Source: Agrostemma githago (lineage: Eukaryota > Streptophyta > Magnoliopsida > Caryophyllales > Caryophyllaceae). Taken from it: DNA of 64,000 bases. The notes beneath the pieces are model-generated. The model was not told the origin of the DNA. It did no database searches and saw nothing but the letters and a program-made list of their open reading frames with translations. Position 1 is the first letter of the stretch, and each line of letters opens with the position of its first letter. The stretch is taken from assembly GCA_958450325.1 (NCBI GenBank), contig OY288259.1, forward strand, positions 23,988,734 to 24,052,733. Direction: 5' to 3'. The position numbers and the translations under genes are program-made. Below, piece after piece: positions 31,180 through 41,066 of the stretch.

Positions 31180-31830
31180 TAACATAGTGAAGTTATAGCA
31201 CAACTGACTATAACCTTCAAATAGTAATAAGGTTAAGGTCTAACGGACTATAACCCTGAACATCTAACATGTATTAGTATTCAAGGTCAAGGTAAGGCTA
31301 CATTAACCTTGTCTACTAAACTGAAGTTATGTATATAATGTCAACCCGAAGGTGGTGTCATAGTATAACTACTATAACGTCAACTTCAAGTTAAGATTAC
31401 ATTAACCTCGACTATAACCTTGTGAGGTTACCTTAACCTCAGTGAGATTATAGCTTCGTAACGGTGTTACGTAATCCTCAAGTGAAGGGTATCGTAACTT
31501 CCCATTGAAGTTACTTGACTTCAAGTAAGGTTACTTTAACCTTGTTATAACCTCGTGAGGTTACGTTACCCTCCGTGAGATTATAACTCGCAATAAGGTT
31601 ACATTAACCTCGTGTGAAGTTGTATAGTAACTTTCAGATAAAGTTACGTAAACCTCAACTAAGGTTACCTTAACCTTGATCATAACCTCTTGGAGTCACT
31701 TAAATTGATCCCCATTGAGACTATAACCCCGCATTGAAGTTACCTTAACCTTAAGTGAAGTTGTATAGTAACTTTCCAATAAAGTTACATGATCTTCAAT
31801 CAAGGTTAGATTAACCTCAACCCTAACCTC
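31180..31830. repeat. Array of AGGTTA/TAACCT inverted repeats
   Basis: Repeated short inverted pairs such as AAGGTTAC-TTAACCTT, GAGGTTACCTTAACCTC and AAGTTGTATAGTAACTT recur every 20 to 60 bases. They differ from the neighbouring GTAACTG hairpins in loop and stem, and are dominated by GGTTA and TAACC words. Confidence 0.7.
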
Positions 31831-32544
31831 CACATCGGGTGATGATAGGACGATTCATCTAACACTTAGGGTTGGAACCCTAAAGCCATCGATGAAACAA
31901 CCCTAGCATCTCCAAAGGGAGAGGCCAAGCGGCTCACGTACGAATTTTAGATGTTACAACGGATTAGATCTAACAAATCTAGTATAAGCGCAAACGACAA
32001 TTATAGATCTAACGACAATAATAAATATTCAATTAACATACTAATTAATTAGACTCTTTAAAACATGAATAAAGACACAACACAAATCAATTAAATCATG
32101 TTACAAATCATTAAAATCACACAACACATTCAAGATGCATAAACACGAAAAGAATCACATCTAGTTACCAATTTGCGATTTAATCAACGATATTTTCTTC
32201 AACGATATAAACGTCTTCCCACGAGCACATCTCCTTGTCTTTACCATCATCAATCACGTGCCAACACCAAACAAAACCCTAATTAAACACTACTAAAAAC
32301 AATTAAGAAAAACTAGCGCGAAAGGGAGTGAAACTTACGAAACAATGCAAAGGATTGCGCTAGGATCGATTAGGATTCGAAAGGGATGAAGATCAACTCT
32401 TTAATGAAGAGGAGGAGGCACGAAATTATGGAGAAGGAGGTGGTATGAGTCCTGGCTAGGAAGAAAAGAAGAGAGGAGAGGGTGAAAACCTAGAATTAGG
32501 GTTTGCAAATCAGAAGAAGAGGTGAAACTCTCACCCAAATCACC

Positions 32545-32552
32545 TATATATA
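32545..32552 (-). promoter_or_regulatory. TATA box of the solo LTR
   Basis: CCTATATATAGG lies about 270 bases inside the LTR 5' end on the minus strand. The element transcript would start shortly after and run through both stem-loop arrays. Confidence 0.5.
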
Positions 32553-32819
32553 GGCAAGATCATGGGCAAACCCTACTTGGGCCCAAATCGCAATGCTCCA
32601 TCATCAATCCAAACATGGGAAGCAAGGATGGGTTAGCCTTGGCCCACATTCCAAGCTAAACCGACAAAAGGTTACAAGGATGCGGTTTTCAAACAATTAA
32701 ACCGGAAAAGGGAATATCCGAATAGAAAAATTATAGGAATTGAATTAAATAAATAATTTCGGATATTAGAATATATGAAATGTAATAAATAATTATGTCC
32801 AAAAATTCGGGGTGTTACA

Positions 32820-35258
32820 CTCGAGCACCAGAAGTTTTGAATCCCAAAAATGACAGAATTTATAAGCTGACACTTACCAGCATAAGACAGGAAGCTAGAA
32901 GTCCAATGTTTGATCAAATGTTGAATCTTTAAAATTAATGAATCAAACATATGAAATTTAATCGTAGCATCATTCAATGGGACTCCCAAGTAACGGAAGG
33001 GAAAGGAGCCAATCGAGAACCCAGTACAGGTAAGAATTTCCTGCATAACATTGGGCGAAGTTCCCCCAAAATAGATACATGTCTTCTCCAAATTTGCCCT
33101 GAGACCAGACATGGCCCCAAAGCCATCAAGAGTTTCGTTAATCGCCATAACAGAAGGAAAATCCCCTCTAGAAAAGAGCATTAGATCATCTGCAAATATG
33201 AGATGAGTAAGGTTTAACTTAGTACATTTTGGATGATAAGAGATATTCTTCGCTTCAGTAATTGATCTCATATTTCTGTAAAAAATCTCCATACTAAGCA
33301 CAAATAGATATGGAGACAATGGATCTCCTTGTCTTATGCCACTTAGCCCCTGAAAAAACCCATAGACCCCTCCATTAAGCTTGAAGGAAAACCAAGGATT
33401 GGAAATACATCCCATAATCCAAGCAAAAAAAAACTTCAGGAAAACCAAACAAGGTTAGCATTTGTTGAACAAAACTCCATTGAATGGAATCAAAAGCCTT
33501 TCTAATATCCACTTTGACCATGCATCTTGGCGTAAGGAATTTTCTGGTGTAACCTTTTACCAAGGTTTGAGAAATAAGGGTATTCTCAAAGAGGCTCCTA
33601 CCCTTGATAAAAGCGGCTTGTTCCTCTCCAATAATCTCAGGCAGAAGTCTCTTCATTCTATTAGCAATAATCTTATTGATAGTCTTATAAAAGACCGTAC
33701 AGCAAGAGATTGGCCGATAATCCAAGACTGAAGAAGCATCCTGTTTTTTAGGAATAAGAGTGATTAATATTGAGTTGGCTTTCTTAGGCATACGTCCTTT
33801 CCTGAAAAAACTTTGGATTGCAGAACAGAAATCTGTTGAGATAATATCCCAAGTTGACTTGAAAAATCCCGCAGAGAAACCATCTGGACCAGGACTATTG
33901 TTAACATCCATTTCAAATACAACCCCCTTAATCTCATCTTGTGTAAATAGTACCAATCAAAGATAGTTGTTGTTCAGGAGTCAGACAAAACCCTTTCTTG
34001 ATTCGGTCTTGTGCGATAGGAACAACCTCAGTTTTCTTACCTAGCAAGCCTAGATAATAATTCTTAAAAGCTGTAACCACACCATCAGTCCCTTCGTGCA
34101 CCACACCAGCAGCATCCTTACTTGAACCAACCATTTCATGGCTTCTTCTCTCATCAATCTTAGCATAGAAGTACTTCGTGGAACAATCAGTTAATTGTAG
34201 GTCTTGAATTTTAGCCCGTTGCTCTAACATTGCAAATTTAGCTTTCTTAGCCTCAGTATATGCAGAAAGAAGCAACTTCTCCTCATGAATCCAAAGATGG
34301 GAAAAAGGGTCTCCCTAAGATTATGTTGACATGCTAATAACTTCTGTTTTAACTCAGTGACTTTAGAAGAAATATTCGAAAAATGATGTTTATGAAACAA
34401 CTGTAGCGCTTTGCGAACCACCTTCAACTTAGCAAAAAAACAATACATGGGTGAACCCTGCACTCTCTCTTCCCATGCTGAAGCCACAGTAGGAAGGAAA
34501 CCTGGATGGGCATTCCAGCTATTGAGAAAGCTAAAAGGACGCTTCACTCCAGGAGAATCCAAAACAGATACCAAAATTGGTGAATGGTCTGAAATACCCG
34601 CCTCATGAATAGTAGCACAAGAATTAGGAAAGGTGGAAAACCAACCCGGATTAACCAAAACCCTGTCAAGTTTAGTCCAAATCCTCGAATCAGGTAGCTT
34701 CTTATTTGTCCAAGTCAAGGAACATCCAGAACTGGAAAGATCATCCAATTTACTAGCTAATAAGCAATTATTAAATTCCATCATATCCCGAAGACATGGA
34801 GGAGAAGAGCCAATTTTTTCATCAGGATTACGCACAACATTGAAATCCCCCATCACGACCCAAGTGGGGTGCATTGAAAGGGCTTGAAGAGACTCCCACA
34901 AAGAAACTCTATCAGCCGCATCATTCATCCCATAGACAACAATAAACTGGAAGCTGTAACCTGATTCTACATGATGAACCAGACCAGTAATACACTGATC
35001 AGTAGCCGTAACATTCTGAAAGGTGACTGTATTAGGATAAAAAAGGATCCAAATCCTACCATTATAATGATAGTCATAGTTACTTAAAACCTTATACCTT
35101 CTAAACACTGTACGAATAAAAGAATCCGCTTTATTTGCTTTTACCCTTGTCTCCACTAAACCCAAAACATCCACTTTGTTATGATGAAGAAAATCCTTGA
35201 CCTCACTATGCTTGATAGGATCATTGAGCCCTCTAATGTTCCAGGAAGCAATCCTCAT
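32820..35258 (-). pseudogene. L1-b ORF2, endonuclease and reverse transcriptase part
   Basis: It starts MRIASWNIRGLND at 35258. The endonuclease domain (35258-34500) keeps LVETRVKA, MGDFNVV and SDHSPIL. The RT has NNSPGPDGFSAGFFKSTW, YRPISCCTVFYKTIN, GIRQGDPLSPYLFVLS and the box FADDLMLF. Frameshifts lie near 34270, 33950 and 33420. The remaining part is at 29195-30082, beyond the solo LTR. Confidence 0.88.
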
Positions 35259-36079
35259 TGTTTATCAGGAGGGATTGGAAAATCTTGGCTGCCATTATGA
35301 GTAATATCATCCCCAAACTTTGAGAAAGCCTGAAAAGGATTCTTCAGTACCATTGGCTCCACTTCTGGCTGCCTATCAGTCTTGTTGGACAAGAAGTTTC
35401 TCCTTAGCACTTGTAAAAAGGACCCCGCAGACTGATTAAGGCTAATACCTGTGTTCAAAGAAGGGTTTCCGGGCAGAGGACTAAGGTTGTCAACCCCAAC
35501 CTGCTCCTCCCCAACGTACTTCCCTCCCTTATCAGTTTTCTCAGAGGGATTTCTGGGCAAAGGAGGACTAATGATTGCGTCCTTCCCAACGTACTCTCCC
35601 TCCTTAGTCAAACTGAGATTTCCGGGCAGAGGTCCAAGGTTGTCTTCTCCAGACCCAACCAGTCCCTCCCCAACGTACTCTCTCTCAGTTTCCTGCTCAC
35701 CCATGGGATTTCCGTGCAGAGAAGCATCATTATCTACTCAAGATCCAACTAGCTTCTCCCCAACGTACTCTCCCAATGCAGGATCAATCGTAGCTTCTTT
35801 AGCACCTGTAAGAGGGGTAAACTTCTTCTTTTCCCATTTACATATTTTAATTGTGTGTCCAAGCTTACCGCACCCCTTACAATAATAAGGAATCTATTCA
35901 TATTGGATTTTCTGCACAGAAGCTTCACAAAAAGGCATATTAATAGTGACATGTTCAGGCAATGGCTTTGAAATGTCTACCTCAACCAGCACCCTGGCAA
36001 AGGAAAGCTTGACTTTCGTTGTGGTAACAAGATCAGCACAAAGAGGCCTCTCTACAACACTTGCAAGTTTGCTCAAGAC
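35255..36079 (-). pseudogene. L1-b ORF1, truncated
   Basis: Only the end of the DUF4283 region remains (LSFARVLVEVDISKPLPEHV, about 36050-35900), then a stop where L1-a and L1-c have Trp (QYE then TAG). A damaged zinc knuckle (CKGCGKLGHT) follows near 35880, then a linker with repeats of EYVGE...LPGNPSL type (35704-35255). The end overlaps the ORF2 start by ATGA. Confidence 0.78.
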
Positions 36080-36081
36080 AA

Positions 36082-36167
<86 letters not shown>

Positions 36168-36170
36168 GTA
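36080..36170. repeat. (ATT)n/(ACT)n microsatellite
   Basis: ATT repeats (to about 36136) pass into ACT repeats. They begin exactly at the 5' truncation point of L1-b. Confidence 0.88.
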
Positions 36171-38592
36171 CTAAAATAAAATAAAAATGATAGTGGTCTG
36201 TTTATTGTTCCCCATGGATCGATACCGTAAATCTAAACTTTTCACTTCGGTAAGTATCTAAGGATTGAATTTTTTATTGACTAACTTTGAAATGAATCAA
36301 TGAACGTGAAAATCATAAGCGTGTGATAATACTTTAAAATTTTAAATTAAAATACTAAAATACTAATATAAAGGTAAAAAAAGTCATAAATTAAAAACGT
36401 CAAAAATAAAATAGTAAATGAAAAAGGTCAAAAATTCAAAAAAAAAAAAAATTAAAAATTAAAAACGTCAAAAAATTAAATACTCGTACTAAATTTAAAA
36501 AGGTCAAAAAAATTCTAAATTAAAAAGGTAAAAAATTATTAAAATTAAAATTTTAAGTTAAAAACATTAAAAAAGTTCTACTCAATTTTTGTGTTTTTTC
36601 TTCACTTTAAACCCAAAAAAATTATTTAAAAAAAACGCTAACTCTTATAAATTAAATGAGTTCTTATTTCATCAAATAAATTACTCAGTTTTATGTTCAT
36701 TCAAAATATTTAAATCATTGTGAGAAACGTTGTTAATTGATGATTATATTTAAATGAATGAATCAAATTTGAAGTGAAAATTTCAAACCTTGATTTTTTT
36801 TGAGTAGTTCATAACACTTCATCTCCGGTATTATCTTCAACCTGCTTTTATCAAAACTTATCTTTTACTAGCAATTTAAACATAAAATTGTAGATGATTA
36901 CACAATTATATGGAATAGATGATTAGACTAACTTTAAATTAAGAACCAAAACATAAAAATGAAACATAATAAATTTTAAATGAATTAATAATAGATGAAA
37001 AAAATCGTAGATAGTTTTAATAATTACTTCGTAGTATGGAGAAGGATGGTTGTGGAGAAGCTAAGGGAGAATGTAAAGGAAGTTGAAATTTGTGGGAGAA
37101 AGAAAGATTTATGGCAATGAAAAATTTGGTAGAGAATGAAAATAAATGAGAAATTTAAAATAATATTGTTTTCATGAAACTTGCTAGGTACACTTCTCTA
37201 TGTTCAGTTTTGTGTGTAGTATAAGCTTTAGATTTCGATTTGAAAAATATTTCGATTTGAAAATATATCAAATGAATTTGGCAATGTATTGTTCATGACA
37301 ATACATAACGCGGTTTTTCCCAATATATTGTTCATTGTTCATACACTAAATTATCTTTATTATATTCTCAATTTTGAATCAATTGATTTGTGTAATGTAA
37401 GATCTTTATCTTTTAAAGATTTCGCATTGGGTGTAATCTAGTGATTATTGATTCATTTTGGATCAATTAATCGAAAATTTTGGACATTTCCATATTTGAC
37501 GAAAGATTTTGTACAAATTTCATAAGTTGTGCAATAATTTGATGATTTAAACCTCTCGTGATTATTGATTAATATTGGATCAATTATGCGAAAAATTAGT
37601 CCCTTTCCAAAATTGACCAAAATTGTGTACTAAATTGAAGATATCAATGTAAATGGAGATTTTAAAAAGATTGTTCAAAAGAATATATATTAAACTTTTC
37701 GAATTTAATTTAATTAATTTTGCATTAAGTTAATTAATTGAATAAATATCACTTTTAATTGTCCAAATGCTAAATTAGAATATATTCGCAGTTCTCTAAT
37801 TTTTTTTAAGATGTGATAAAATAATACGGAGTATATTTCAATTTATATATTCTACATAAAGTTTTTATAATTATAAAACTGATTTTTTTTTACTGTATTA
37901 AAGACTACTTGATTTACTTAATATTTAAAATTGGTGACATTAGTTGTATAAAATATTAATTTATTTATGTAATCATGTCAAAGATATTAGAAATATTTGT
38001 ACAATTTAAGTAGATAAACTACCAATATAATTTTATGATGTGGTTAATTGATTTTAAAGTTACCTATCATTTTGCCCCTTTTCACAAAATTTAAAATTTT
38101 TAAAAGTTAATATTGATTTTAAAAAATTTTGATTAAAATTGAAAATCTAAAGTCTACATAAATAAAATTTTGGACTACAAATATTGAATTTAAAGTTAAT
38201 ATTACGGTTATTAAATTTTTTAACAATGGTCCACAAATTTTTAAATTTTTTGTTGAATGGTTCTCGATTTGAGAATAGAGAGACTTGGTATGCAATTTAT
38301 GTATAAAAGAAGGACGATAGTTATAAGTGCGATGAGGGAGCTCCGTTGAGAGAATGAAAGAATTTCACTGCGCCACGTAGGATGTGTTGGGGCCTTCTTT
38401 TATATAATAATAATATATAAGGTACAAAGTATTATACAATGGATTGATGAGCAGTTGGGTGAACGGTTAATGTTAATGTACGAAGTAATATTTTGTCATT
38501 CACACTAAAATCACGACATACGACGTCTGTGACAAACTAAACATTATATAACATGAGAAAATATAAAACTGCTAATAGTTCTAGTTTTCAAT
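36171..38592. other. AT-rich region without recognisable genes
   Basis: About 2.4 kb of AT-rich sequence. Local runs of GTCAAAAATTAAAA-like words (36380-36580) suggest decayed short tandem duplications. No open frame of note, no LTR and no LINE similarity is seen. The right end is a Helitron-type terminus on the plus strand, so part of it may be a non-autonomous Helitron; I cannot place its 5' TC end. Around 38345-38425, GGATGTGTTGGGGCCTTCTT with TATATAATAATAATATATAAG resembles a Helitron 5' end in the opposite direction, with low confidence. Confidence 0.45.
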
Positions 38593-38622
38593 CCCGTGAT
38601 TTTATCACGGGGTTTATACTAG
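38593..38622 (+). mobile_element. Helitron-like 3' terminus
   Basis: CCCGTGAT-TTT-ATCACGGG (38593-38611) is a perfect 8-base stem, followed seven bases later by CTAG (38619-38622) and then T. Helitron 3' ends have exactly this plan: a GC-rich hairpin 10-12 bases before CTRR, inserted 5' of T. Confidence 0.6.
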
Positions 38623-38626
38623 TAAT

Positions 38627-38669
<43 letters not shown>
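38627..38669. repeat. (AAC)14 microsatellite
   Basis: A pure AAC run starts a few bases after the Helitron-like end. Confidence 0.9.
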
Positions 38670-39039
38670 TAGTACTCTCTCCAATTCATTTGATCTCTAC
38701 TTTTGCTTTTTCATACTTGCAATAGTAAAATTTGTTAGGTATATATATATATATCTTTGATTACATAATATACAAAATTTTATATTTTGATATTTTTAAA
38801 TTATAATACAATACAAATAATACTTTAATGCTATATTGTATGGTATATATATTAGATATTCTATTCACTAAAAACTAGAGTAAGAAAAACATAAATTAAT
38901 TGTAATGAGCATTGAGACAGAGTTGTAAATATTTGAATGTAATATCTATTTCAAGACCTAAAAATATCATAGAGTGCATAATAATATTAATTAATACTCC
39001 GTAATTGTTATAATAATATAGATGATAAAAAAATAGAAA
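38670..39039. other. AT-rich spacer, no feature recognised
   Basis: It contains TACTCTCTCCAATTCATTTG near 38675 and TACTCCGTA near 38997, words seen at ends of some miniature elements, but no matched inverted pair was found. Confidence 0.4.
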
Positions 39040-39210
39040 ATAATAATAATAATAATAATAACAACGATAATAATAACAATGACGATGACGATGACGACGA
39101 CGATGACGATGACGACGACGATGACGACGATAATAATTTGTTATTATTATTAACATTAAGAGATATGGGTAATAAAAATAACAACAACAATAATATTATC
39201 ATCATTATTA
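39040..39210. repeat. Compound (AAT)n (GAC/GAT)n (AAC)n microsatellite
   Basis: AAT repeats pass into a GAC/GAT tract (about 39078-39135), then AAT, AAC and ATT units. All three-base periods stay broadly in register. Confidence 0.85.
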
Positions 39211-39300
39211 TTTTTTTATGAAGAAACTTGCATTAATATCGAAATGCCATAACAACAACAAGAGCTTATTGTAATTTGTTTCAATCTTAATGCAACTCTC
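39211..39300 (-). mobile_element. Possible residual REL-LINE 3' end R-f
   Basis: ATTATTTTTTTATGAAGAAA followed by CTTGCATTAATATCGAAATG resembles the (ATT)n junction and CTTGCATTAAACACC motif of R-b. Similarity is short and diverged. Confidence 0.4.
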
Positions 39301-39304
39301 GTTT

Positions 39305-39346
39305 CATATAAATAAATAAATAAATGATAATAATAATAATATTAAT

Positions 39347-39377
<31 letters not shown>

Positions 39378-39384
39378 TAATATA
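39305..39384. repeat. (AAT)n microsatellite before L1-c
   Basis: ATAAATA and AAT units run up to the CT-rich 5' end of L1-c. Confidence 0.85.
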
Positions 39385-39444
39385 GTTTCTCTCTCCTCTC
39401 TCTCTCTCTAGGGAAAGCTTTCCCTCGCCTTCTTCATCGTTACG

Positions 39445-41066
39445 ATGATGCAGACGGCGCCTAGAGGACGAGGCCCGGGGACGGGCAAGGAAAATCATGA
39501 GAGATAATTCGCACACACAGACGCACGATCAGGAATTGGAAACTCGTTCTAACAGTACGCAATCAGAGGATTTAGAGGTGGAAGTTGGTCCTGAGAAACA
39601 GGGTAAGAATGTTATAAATGACATAATCGATCTTGCGTTGAAATCTGCAGTCAGTCTTGCAGGTGCGGGTGGATCGTCAAAGGGGAGGAAAAAGGAGGTT
39701 GTTTTGGAGGGGGAATCAGGAGTGACTGATGGGATTCAGGGTACTACGGAACAACCGGTCATCCTGAATTCCTATGCTCGACATGAAAGTGCTCAGGGTA
39801 CTACGGAATAGCCGGTCACCCTGAACGCTCGTGAGCACAAGTCAGTGGTTTTGGGTGGAGAATTAGAGAAGGAGGAAGGCGATCAGGGTACTACGGAACA
39901 GCCGGTCACCCTGATCGAGAATCGGAATCATCCATCTGCTCATACTTGGGCGGGTAAAGCTAAGGATCAGAAGACGGGGATGCGTCTTTATTTTGATGAT
40001 TATTATGCAACAGCAGTGGAGGTACAGATTGAAAAGGAGGATTTTGAATCGGAATTGCAGGTTTGGGAGAATACTCTAATGGGGATGGTGATAGGAGGAC
40101 GACCTACACTGGCTAAGGTAACTGAGTTTGTTCAAAAAAATTGGAATCATATCGTTTTGCCTGGGATCAAATATTATAAGAAAGGATGGTTTTCTTTTCA
40201 ATTCAAGAGCAAAGGTGCTACGGACTTGGTGCTGAAAGGGGGTCCTTGGCAAATTGGGCAAAATTCTCTAATTCTAAAACAATGGTCTCCTTATTTTTCT
40301 CAGGAGATGGATAGGATTTCAGTGGTTCCTACATGGGTTCTTTTTCCTGACTTAGACCCTTATTTATGGACTGAGAATGTTCTGAGTAAGATGGCTAGTC
40401 AGATTGGGAAGCCTATGTTTGCGGATGCTACTACAAATTTCAAGGAGACTGTCGTTTGCTCGGGTAATGGTGGAGGTAGACATTGCCAAGGAACTTCCTG
40501 AAACAATTACTATTAACATTCCTTTTTCGGGCAAATCTGTGCAGTCTGTCGTTTATGAGTGGCTACCTTATTATTGTTCTGTGTGTGGGAAGCTGGGTCA
40601 CATGGAAGAATCTTGTAAGAAAGTGAGGAAGGCAGGTCCTGTTGCAACAAGATACACGCCAATCAAGAAGATAGTGCAAGGAATAGATGTAAGTAAGGTT
40701 CAGGTCCATATTATTCAGAGTGACTCAGGTGGAGGGATGGACAGTGGTGGCAGTTTGGATATCAAACTGAACTCTGCTGCTCAAACCCCAGACGGATTAC
40801 GGAATGAAGACCTGGATCCGAAACTGGTTTCTGGTGGTACTGATGGAGAAGGGAAGGAGGATGAGGGGAAGAATAAGGCTGGTTTTCAGAATGTTATCTA
40901 TAAGCATTCTGGGTCTGGCAGGGGTAAGTTGGATACACTAAACATGGAAAAGGAGGTCAAATTGGAACTTGTTCAGGCAAATAGGTATGAAATTTTACAA
41001 GATCAAAAGGAGGAGGAGGAGGATGTAATGGATTTGAATGATCCAGTTCCACCTGACATTCAATGA
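39445..41066 (+). pseudogene. L1-c ORF1: DUF4283 plus CCHC protein
   Basis: Start ATG at 39445 or 39448 with RGRG-type residues, then a frameshift near 39480 into the frame opening MRDNSHTQTHDQ. Three modules QGTTEQPVTL (39736, 39793, 39883) precede DUF4283 (about 39980-40500; KGGPWQIG, VVPTWVLFPDLDPYLW). The CCHC knuckle CSVCGKLGHMEESC lies near 40575-40620. A TAG at 39809 replaces the Gln codon of the second module, and a frameshift near 40450 splits DUF4283. The frame ends at 41066 in the ATGA overlap with ORF2. Confidence 0.88.
39736..39913 (+). repeat. Three short repeats inside L1-c ORF1
   Basis: Copies at 39736-39767, 39793-39823 and 39883-39913 read TCAGGGTACTACGGAACAGC and then CGGTCACCCTGA. 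The outer CAGGGT and ACCCTG pair, so each unit is also a small inverted repeat. Spacers are 25 and 59 bases. Confidence 0.85.

Larger units (their letters stand above)
30083..32819 (-). repeat. Solo LTR, probable Tekay/Del-type chromovirus
   Basis: This 2737-base insertion has TG...CA ends. On the minus strand it starts TGTAACACCCCGAATTTTTG and ends CCGGGTTGTTACA. It is flanked by CTCGA on both sides (30078-30082 and 32820-32824). No coding sequence or second LTR is present. Start sequence and length are like Tekay/Del LTRs as I know them, so this is most simply a solo LTR left by LTR-LTR recombination. A TATA box lies at 32545-32552. The region downstream in sense holds two unusual inverted-repeat arrays. 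Confidence 0.82.
29012..36079 (-). mobile_element. L1-type LINE L1-b, 5'-truncated, split by a solo LTR
   Basis: The L1 covers 29012-30082 and 32820-36079 on the minus strand. The 2737-base LTR between them interrupts ORF2. Its 3' end is near 29012, by ATTTTTATTGCAAAAAGG on the plus strand. The 5' end is cut inside ORF1 at 36079, where ATT repeats begin. ORF1 and ORF2 overlap by four bases (ATGA) at 35255-35258. Confidence 0.88.

Noticed and set aside
30083..32819. MITE or DNA transposon, because the ends TGTAACA/TGTTACA are inverted
   Set aside because: A 5-base duplication, TG...CA ends, the TATA box and the start sequence fit a long LTR better; only the terminal few bases are inverted.
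38675..39005. Possible Stowaway-type miniature element
   Set aside because: TACTCTCTCC and TACTCCGTA words are present, but no matching inverted ends flanked by TA could be paired.
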